NCBI GenBank assembly: GCA_030549495.1
Contig: JAUIRK010001051.1
Location: 868,001 to 932,000, forward strand
Source of the DNA: Nectonema munidae
Taxonomy: Eukaryota > Nematomorpha > Nectonematoida > Nectonematidae
Length of the DNA stretch: 64,000 nucleotides
Direction of reading: 5' to 3'
Position 1 is the stretch's first letter. Each line of letters starts with the position of its first letter. The notes under the pieces were generated by a model that was given only the letters and a program-made list of their open reading frames with translations, was not told where the DNA came from and made no database searches. The position numbers were made by a program, and so were the translations under genes. Shown in pieces: positions 56,980-64,000 of this stretch.

Positions 56980-57239
56980 CATTAGACACTGATACACTCA
57001 GATGCTTAAATCTCAAAAACAGTGATATAGCTAGATTGGAACTGAAATTAATGTTCTTATTAGAGAAATGTCTCTATTGAAGAAATAAATAACTAAAATT
57101 GCACACTCCAGATTAAAATATTAACCACGATAACTTGTCCTTATTTTGATATGTACGGAATAAAGAGATGTCCACGAGAAAAAGTTTTATTGAATTATTT
57201 CATAAAAAAAGATGCTAACAATGCGTAGAATTTTATGCG

Positions 57240-57400
57240 GTCCACAGATTTTTCTCCAAGGACCATTTGTTTGCCGACCTATGATCAAAGACAAGTGGTT
57301 CCCAACTTCTTTATATGATTCTCTCTTGAGAAAATTTAAAATTTATAACCCCCCCCCCCCCCCTACTAGGGAGATATAGACAAGCTTACCCAAGCTTCAA
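57240..57400. repeat. hAT-end-like fragments and poly(C) tract
   Basis: GCGGTCCACAGATTTTTCTC-CAAGGACC and CAAGTGGTTCCCAACTTCTT resemble ends of CAGTGGTTCCCAAC-type hAT elements. A run of about 15 C (near 57348-57362) follows. Nested, truncated copies are likely; boundaries are unclear. Confidence 0.4.
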
Positions 57401-58599
57401 AGTGATTATGAATGAAGGACAGATTTTACAAAAGTATCGTAGATACATATGTAAAAATATTATGAATAAAATATATAATAAATTGCATGCAATGAATCAT
57501 TCATTTGCTAAAAAAAACTTTGAAAATTAAAAAAAAATATTATTCTGAAACATCATCAAATGATTTTGTAGTTATAAAATCCAAAATAAACTATGGAAAT
57601 GAAAATAGATCATTTATTATGAGAGTGGGAGTATTTTTCATTCACCAAAATATAAGTGGTGATACACAAATCAGAACCTAGTAGATAACCGAGGAAAGCT
57701 AGAAGAAGCTAGAGTGAAAGTTAGTGATCTTTTTTGAATTCGACCCCGAAAAAAATGTAATTCCGCCGCCTCCACCCACAGTCCTTAACTTTACAAATAA
57801 GAAACACTGTTGACGTTCACAAATGGAGTATAAAAAAATTCAATTTTTTTAACTAGAAGATGAAACTGATTGTCTTCTATAAAAAATTAATTCTTTTTGA
57901 CTCAAAAAAAAAATTATTCAATACTTTTTTAGATGAAAAACTTTTTGGCTTCAAAAGTGAAAAATAAACACATATCAAAACAAAAATTACTTATATTTTT
58001 TCAAAAATTTAAATGGAATCTTTACAAAAAAAATTAAGTTAAATATTCAATTGTTAAACTCTAGAAATATAATTTAAAAAAAATACTTCATATAATTTTA
58101 ATAAGGTTTAATTCCTTGTCCCATATGTGGAACGTTGACTTCTAAAAGGTTTCTCTTTATTAATTCAACAAAACAACTAATTCAATAATAATTTATACAG
58201 TAAGTTTATTTTTAGTTTATTTTCGACGCTATGCTTTGTAAGTTATTGAACTCAACAATTTTTGTATCTATAATTTAAGTATTTGCCTTTGAAAAATGTT
58301 TCAGAATATAAATTTCAAAGTTCTAACAGCTAAAAATAATTACGACTTAAAATGCCAACCCAATAGCGATAGAAAAACCATAACAGTTGTTTCAAGTATG
58401 AAAGGGTAGTGTAAAATTGATGACGTTTTTAAAGGGTAAAGCTTTGCAACTTCATCTAATGTATCAAAGTTATATTCGAGCATAAAAAATAAAATTTAAT
58501 TTTGAACTATATCAAGTGTTTGCAATGTTTCACTTATATTTTTTGTTTGCAGAAGAAATAAAGAAGTTGAAAGTAGTAAAACAACATTAAACGATTTAC

Positions 58600-58885
58600 A
58601 GCCTTCACAACCTAAACTTATGGAGTATGACCCGAAAAAGTTATCGCAGTTTGAAGGAAGGCCGTGGCTCGAATATTTGTCTCATCAAAAAAGCTGCATT
58701 TTTTACGTGTAGAAATTTTTCAACAAAGGATAAACAAAAGATGGGGCATATACCAAAAATGGTTACCCAAATTCGAAGAATGCATTGAACAAAGAGAAGG
58801 GTTTTAGTAAACATGAGAGGTCGTCTTCCAATTATGTTTCATCATATTTAAAATAGATCGAATGGAAAAAATGTGTCCGCCTCAA
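58600..58885 (+). pseudogene. hAT (ZMYM/TTF-type) transposase N-terminal relic
   Basis: One plus frame reads QPKLMEYDPKKLSQFEGRPW then LEYLSHQKSCIFYV, matching the TTF-type zinc finger of ZMYM1-like hAT transposases (F..R.W.LEYS...DA.FC..C). After a frameshift, DGAYTKNGYPNSKNALNKEK and GFSKHERSS match the F...GY.NWK.AL..EKGF..HE.S continuation. Stops and at least one frameshift; only the N-terminal domain remains. Confidence 0.65.
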
Positions 58886-58965
58886 AAATGTTTGGCTCCG
58901 GCTTCGGAGATAAGATTTTTTTTCCATGGCTCCGGTTCCAGCACTGCTTTCTTTCACCACCCTGG
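58885..58965 (-). repeat. hAT-like terminal fragment (CAGTGCTGGAACCGGAGCC)
   Basis: On minus the block begins CAGTGCTGGAACCGGAGCC, then ATGG and GCCGGAGCC, the style of a hAT end with repeated GGAGCC. It lies directly downstream of the hAT transposase relic and may be the 3' end of another copy. Confidence 0.35.
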
Positions 58966-59744
58966 TGTAAGTACTAAATACATCCGTAATATATATCTAA
59001 ATTCATGTCTAAAAATTCTAAGTTAAATTATAATTTCAATTAAAAGCTTTTTTAACTCATTTAGTTCCAATGTTCCAAAAGGAAAGGCAGACCAACTCTT
59101 GTTTCAAATAGAATTAAATAGAGATTCTGAAGTTGCCTGTGTTCCCCTGGGTAACATTGGTACTAAATCGGTTAATGAAGTTTTTTAATTGGTATAAACG
59201 GGTTAATTTTCAGCGCTAAAAAAATTTATAAAAAGATATTCAAATCTAAAAGAACCAAGAATAAGCAGTAAGAAAAATGATAATACTAGAAAAACAATAA
59301 TTAAATAATGGTATGAAGTCATAGTAAAGTTACAAAAGAACAATCCACCAAAACTGTAAGATATCTTGTCGAATCAATTCCAGAGAGTGCAAGAGAGAAA
59401 AGGATTTCACAGACTTACTAAGAAAGGAAAGGATCATCATCAAATGATTTTTCATTAAAACCAAAAAGGCAAATTTACGCTGCAGCATCATTGACGTCAT
59501 TGTGCTTGATTGATTTGGTCAACTGATTCACGGGATTAAAGTAGGCTACTGTATTATTTGCAATGTATAGAATGCAACGCCCCAAAACTTGAATTAAAAA
59601 ATGAGGATATATAATAAGGCTTCTTTATCCTACGATCAAGAGAATGTTTAGACACATTTTTCGCGTGTACATTCATATTTTTAAGCTGGCTACAACGCTA
59701 ACTCATTGTTGGCCATCAGTCAACTTCTTTTGGGAATAAAAAAA

Positions 59745-59984
59745 ACCTTCATTTAACGTCCTTTGTTCTCGAACCATGGGGTAAGGGGTGTCTGACACAC
59801 GCACGAAAATTTGAGGGACTTTTTACTTTGCCGGTGGAGCAATTTTCTTGACCCGATGCCCTTCCTGACGTCAACCGGATGGCATCCGATTAAACAAGAA
59901 ATTCTATTTCGAGTATATCGGGAATCGAAACCGAGACCTTTTGAATAAAATCCTTCATGTCAAAACACCATGCCACAGGCGTTT
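59745..59984 (-). repeat. tRNA-derived SINE family B, copy 2
   Basis: Collinear with copy 1 at 26010: TTTAACGTCCTTTGTTC, GGGTAAGGGGTGTCTGACAC, TTTTCTTGACCCGATGCCCT, TGACGTCAACCGGATGGCAT, CCGATTAAACAAGAAATTCT and GGGAATCGAAACCGAGACCT (decayed B box), then CACCATGCCAC. The tRNA-like head is at the right, so it reads minus. Confidence 0.75.
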
Positions 59985-61390
59985 TTCCCAATATTCATTA
60001 AATTTCTTTATGTTTACTGAGAATTTCCCTATTCAATATCGCTAGTAATCATTTAATGTTATTACTTATATCCGCGTGTAAATTATATTCACAGTGATCT
60101 CAAGAATTGGACTGTTATTTGTATTAGTAAAACATAATGCGTATGTTATATACAGTTGTGAATAAAGTTGGACCCTTCAAACACAAACGGAATCAGCTGT
60201 CAAATTCTCGAAAAGAAAGGGTGGCATTTGACATTTTTAATTTCAGAATCAGAAGTGTAATAAAATTAATTAATAAATTTATTTATTTATCTATCTTCGT
60301 TATGCAAATTAAAATCATATTATTCATGAATTAAGAATAATTCTACTCAATTATTTTCAAAGAAGTGAACAAAAAATATCTTGAGATCAATTTTTACGTC
60401 ATAATCGAGATTCCAACACGGAATGCAATCTGCTGACTAATATATTGTGTACACTTGAATCCTAAACACACTCTCTATGAGACTTTATGATAGGGTTGCC
60501 AGATTTTAAATAAAAAATGGAGGATATTTAACATAAAAATAGTGAAAAAATTCGGTCAAACTTAATATTAAAACAATATATTTGATTCAACCGTACTTTT
60601 GCAAAGATGAAATATTCTTCAAATTTTTTTTTATTTTGACCGAGATATCGGTAAAATTTATCAGCATGAAACTTTTTTGAAGTTATAGTTTACCTTCAGA
60701 ATGCTTCTTCCTGTTTCAATAGATAATAATAATTGGCTTCTACAATCATTCCATTGATGCTCAATCAAAAAAATTCTCTCTATATTTGCGTTAGGAACTT
60801 GTATTTCAAAAATATATTGAATTATTTTCAGTAACTCAGAAAAGCTACCTATAAAATGAAATTAAAAAAAAACTCGTCCATCGTTCATTTGTTGAAAGTT
60901 AGTATTTTCTTTTTAAGTGTTCAAAAAAAAATTTTAAATACAGAAATTGATCAAATAATTTTAAATCATCTATTTTGATATCAAAATAAATAACAGAGAA
61001 AATCCGAAAGTTTTAGATTTTAAAAAATACGATTAGAATTGATACTCTATAGTTAAAATACATATAAAAACAAACACACTATCAACTACAGTTATACTAT
61101 GCCGATGCGTTTCGTCTAATTCAGTTCTTACCTCAACAAATTAATTTTCAATGCAGTTTATTGAAAGTGTCATTATCTATTTACTAAATTGCAGAGATCA
61201 AGCGGAGATGATGAAATAAGAGGAAAATAGTGAAACATTTTCATCATTATACAGCGATTTTCACTATAAAGAAGTTAGACTAGTTTACAAGAATGAATTT
61301 AGACTTTGAAAAGGTATTAACTGTTTAGCTAAATAGCGGTTTTACTGCATACTTTGATAACTTGATTATTAAAATAGAGAGTTTACCTGG

Positions 61391-61451
61391 ATAACTTGCG
61401 GCAACATATGGAGCACAGATTCCATCAATAACCAATTCGTAGGGTGTCTAA
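61391..61451 (-). CDS. SLC44/CTL upstream exon (extracellular Cys-containing loop)
   Basis: Acceptor TTCCTTTTTAG, donor GTAAACTC. 20 codons TPYELVIDGICAPYVAASYP then G. In CTLs the loop before the second membrane helix has a similar C-P-x-Y/W-x-x-x-S-x-P-V-x-x-R-C pattern (e.g. CPKYNVPSVPVLGRC). Short, so the assignment leans on position upstream of the other SLC44 exons on the same strand. The first exons (N-terminus and first helix) were not found before the window end. Confidence 0.6.
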
Positions 61452-61740
61452 AAAGGAAAGAAAAACAGTCGTTAAAAATGTCAGATTCTTCAACAAAAAA
61501 TACCAACAACCAGTAAAATGTTTAAAAGTTATTGATTTTTATAGCTAAGAAAGAGTTGCAGAGTTGGAGTCCGAGATTTTAATAGTTGAGACTCGGATTT
61601 TATTTAACTATTTTTTTGAAATAAAAAAAATGATATCAAGTGGTCATTCTTTAGTCGAAGATGGAAGTAAGAGCTAGTTAAAAAAATGTAATCTAAAAAA
61701 ATTTAGAATATTTAAAAAAAAGCGCGAAAACTTTTTCAAG
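61452..61740. other. SLC44 intron or upstream; nothing recognised
   Basis: AT-rich, about 290 bases before the LINE relic begins. Confidence 0.4.
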
Positions 61741-61744
61741 CCTA

Positions 61745-63130
61745 ATTTAAAAGATAGGGCCATGGCTTTCAATCTGAGACAATTAATGGCCTCAATAGCG
61801 CTTATTCAGGATTACCGTGTATCAATCACACGCCTTCGTTGGTCACATTTTCTTTAGGCCACAATTCTTGGCTGACCAGGGAAATTTAGTGAAGAGGTGC
61901 GTTTTCACGTCGCTACTGAATGATTCCCCCCGCAGGTCATGAGATGCCTAGGAGTAAAACCTCCAGAGAAACTTTCAAAGTGTGCCAACGATGCTATTTT
62001 ATCGGTGGCACGAAAGGCAGTTCCCTTCAAGGAGGTTAGAAATAAAAAAACGAAATTCCGAAGAATGTTGTATTACTTATGAAGGAAAAATGAGTTCTCT
62101 ATAGAAAATATATTCACACGAGGGACGCCGAGACAAAGAACCTGATCAATCGATTACAAGAAATCATTTGGAAAAAGCTCCGCAAAACCACATCTAGGAA
62201 AGGCGCAAACATCACACTAATCTTCTAAAGGACTCTTCGAAGTTCTGGAACGTGGTTAGAGGACTTAAGCCAGGCTGCGAGGGTATAACGTCTGTCACTT
62301 CATAAAGGTGAATCGAAAAATTCAATTCTGAAATTGAGTTTTTTTTTGGGAGTTTACCTACACTAACTTCACCATAGAGGAACTGGTTCAAATCATTAAA
62401 AAGCTTCAAGCTACGAAAGCGATTGGATAAGATGAAGTTAGCAACTTATTCATCAAAAATTTTTCCCCCTAGGTTAAGGGACGTCTTGCTGGTCATGTAT
62501 AACTATTTTATAAAAGTTGGCTTCTACCCAACACGCTATACGAGGGCTATACTTATTTGTGTGCCAAAGACGGGCAAGAATAGCGCCAAAGCTAGTGCCA
62601 TACGGCATATCAGTCTTCTCCCTTGCGTAAGCAAAGTGTATCACAAATACATTTTTGGAGTACTCGATACCCGGTGCAAGTAGCATGCAATAATCCCAGA
62701 CGAACAGTTTGAGTTCAAAAAGAAACTGTCAACAAATCCTGCTCTTCTTACTTTGCACTATGACATTGCGAAAAGTTTAAATGATGCCCTCAACGCAGGC
62801 GTGTGATATCTTAGATACCTTGAAAAGGCTTTTGATACAGTATGGTACAAAGATTTGATGTTAAAATTGAGTAGCATGTTTGTGCCACCATGTATCTTCC
62901 AGGTAGTTTATAGTTTCCTTTCCAACCCGTTCATCATCTTTGGAGTTAATTGTCGCAAAAACAACCCGTCCACTATAGGGAATATTCTTCGAGTTTGCCA
63001 CCAAAAATATCTAAGAATCAATTGATCTAGCTTTCATCTTGAAAAAGTATTAAGAAATGTAAAAAAGATCTAGCGCTACTGAATGTCTTAAAGACCTTGG
63101 TGTCAACCACAGCATTAGTCAAAAAATATG
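61745..63130 (+). pseudogene. Jockey-like LINE relic (linker and RT)
   Basis: Plus frames give a linker (RRDAETKNLINRLQEIIWKK; KDSSKFWNVVRGLKPGCEG) and RT pieces: VGFYPTRYTRAILICVPKTG, KASAIRHISLLPCVSKVYHK (cf. K.SSYRPISLLPCVSKVYE), IIPDEQFEFKKKLSTNPALL (cf. IPDEQFGFR..ST.HAL), YLEKAFDTVWYKDLMLKL (cf. FLDLEKAFDTVWH.GLL.KL) and VVYSFLSNPFIIFGVN. The YADD box is lost in a deletion after about 63000. Frameshifts and stops are scattered. Probably part of SLC44's 5' intron. Confidence 0.75.
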
Positions 63131-63915
63131 CCCTAAAATTGTCTATATTTTTAACTTCTATAGCACGTACTAAATATTATATACCATAATTACATAGGGT
63201 ATAGCATATTTAATATTTTTTTAGCATATCTCTATAATAATTATATCTTTTTATTTAGGGACAAACTACATTTCATTGTGTCGGTTTTTTATCCTGGTCT
63301 TCTTCTGAAGAATTCAAAGGTTTTTACGGTTAGGAACGTTGCTAATAATCAAGCTAACGCTAGGCATTAAGATTGTTATTCATTTTGGGAGTATTCGTGT
63401 TAGGACTGTATTGATCACATAGGTGTATTCACATATTTAAAACATATTCTAAATTTGTAATATAATAATCAAGGTAATATGCAGTATAAATCAGTAAGGT
63501 CTTAGGTATTTAGTCGGATGGAAAGTCCAGGTAGAGCATGAACTCAGCATTCCGAGCAGGACCACGATATCCCTAAGAATGGGTGTGAACATCACAAACA
63601 ATTCTCAACTTTACATCCTTTCCCTCCACTTGGTGACGAACGTACCATTACTTTTCAAGGTCATAAAATAATAAATCCATTGCTTCAATATGCACACAAT
63701 ACGTAAGCACTGTTTATCACAGTGTCTCCTCCTTGTAGTATTTTTGAGCAAACACATGTTGATGATCCACTAGATTTTTTCATCTTCTGTCGCAGTGATT
63801 CTATTTCTCTTTCTGTCTCCTCTGATTTTCTCTGCTAAAACTCAATCATTACTCAAGCTCTCTTCTTTCATTCAAGCCCTCTTCTCTTGTTAAGCTCTCC
63901 TATCTCATTCAGTTC
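63130..63915. other. No feature assigned
   Basis: A less AT-rich patch at 63500-63620 and a pyrimidine-rich patch at 63720-63915 (CTCTTCTCT-type repeats) are the only structure seen. Confidence 0.4.
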
Positions 63916-63916
63916 T

Positions 63917-64000
63917 CTTCTCTCCAGTGACGTAGCTAGACTGGGGCATGAGGGGCCGTGCCCACACTCCTATGTACCTCGTGGTGCCCCCATGCATCTT
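63917..64000 (+). mobile_element. Start of a DNA transposon, cut by the window end
   Basis: CAGTGACGTAGCTAGACTGG then GGCATGAGGGGCCGTGCCC is the familiar CAGTGGCGTAGC...GGGGC start of a widespread family of animal DNA-transposon or MITE ends, also represented by the relic at 15755. The rest lies outside the window. Confidence 0.5.

Larger units (their letters stand above)
49450..61390 (-). other. SLC44 intron region (12 kb) filled with transposable elements
   Basis: Lies between the exon at 49350-49449 and the loop exon at 61391-61451. CTLs need about 120 residues here (loop end and two membrane helices), so one or more exons remain hidden; I found none with convincing splice sites. It contains a tandem duplication (49652-49885), a LINE tail (50270-50460), two hAT MITEs, the GC-richer retroelement, a hairpin, a hAT transposase relic and SINE B copy 2. 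Stretches 55480-55790, 57420-58540, 59000-59740 and 60000-61380 show nothing recognisable. Confidence 0.5.

Overview
This is AT-rich animal nuclear DNA. Genes are split into short exons (about 50-200 nt) by long introns, there is no operon structure, and the introns and flanks are full of decayed transposable elements: RTE, CR1/L2-like and Jockey-like LINEs, tRNA-derived SINEs, hAT, piggyBac-like and Mutator-like DNA transposons, and one GC-richer retroelement. The content fits an invertebrate, perhaps an arthropod such as a crustacean. I cannot name the species from the sequence.

Three host genes can be supported. (1) The last two coding exons of an IRE1 (ERN1) homologue lie on + at 1160-4564. 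They encode the C-terminal KEN ribonuclease domain and end at a stop, with a poly(A) signal at 4662; the kinase and lumenal parts must lie to the left. (2) A large gene I could not identify ('gene X') lies on -. Fifteen exons between 29154 and 5528 can be placed by splice sites, in three blocks whose splice phases agree internally: 29154-28450, 23882-21669 and 21481-5528. Small exons are probably missing between blocks. The predicted protein looks mostly alpha-helical, in the style of ARM/HEAT proteins. It runs toward the 3' end of IRE1, so the two genes converge. (3) A choline transporter-like (SLC44/CTL) gene lies on -. Seven exons from 61451 to the stop at 39014 are recognisable, with several parts not found.

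Layout from left to right: IRE1 3' end (1-4.7 kb); gene X, whose introns hold an RTE LINE and a Mutator-like transposase relic (6-8.8 kb), SINEs, MITEs and inverted repeats (4.7-29.2 kb); a repeat-rich intergenic region with a nearly complete but inactivated CR1/L2-like LINE at 32.5-35.2 kb (29.2-39 kb); the SLC44 gene (39-61.5 kb), whose roughly 12 kb intron carries the GC-richer retroelement (51.6-54.5 kb) and hAT MITEs; and a Jockey-like LINE relic plus the start of another transposon (61.7-64 kb).

The most unusual observations are these. A 44-bp copy of a gene X splice acceptor and exon start sits at the end of an inverted-repeat element upstream in the same gene. A short SLC44-like reading frame lies beside the genuine SLC44 exon it resembles. 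Gene X itself is unidentified although its splice phases are coherent across nine consecutive exons.
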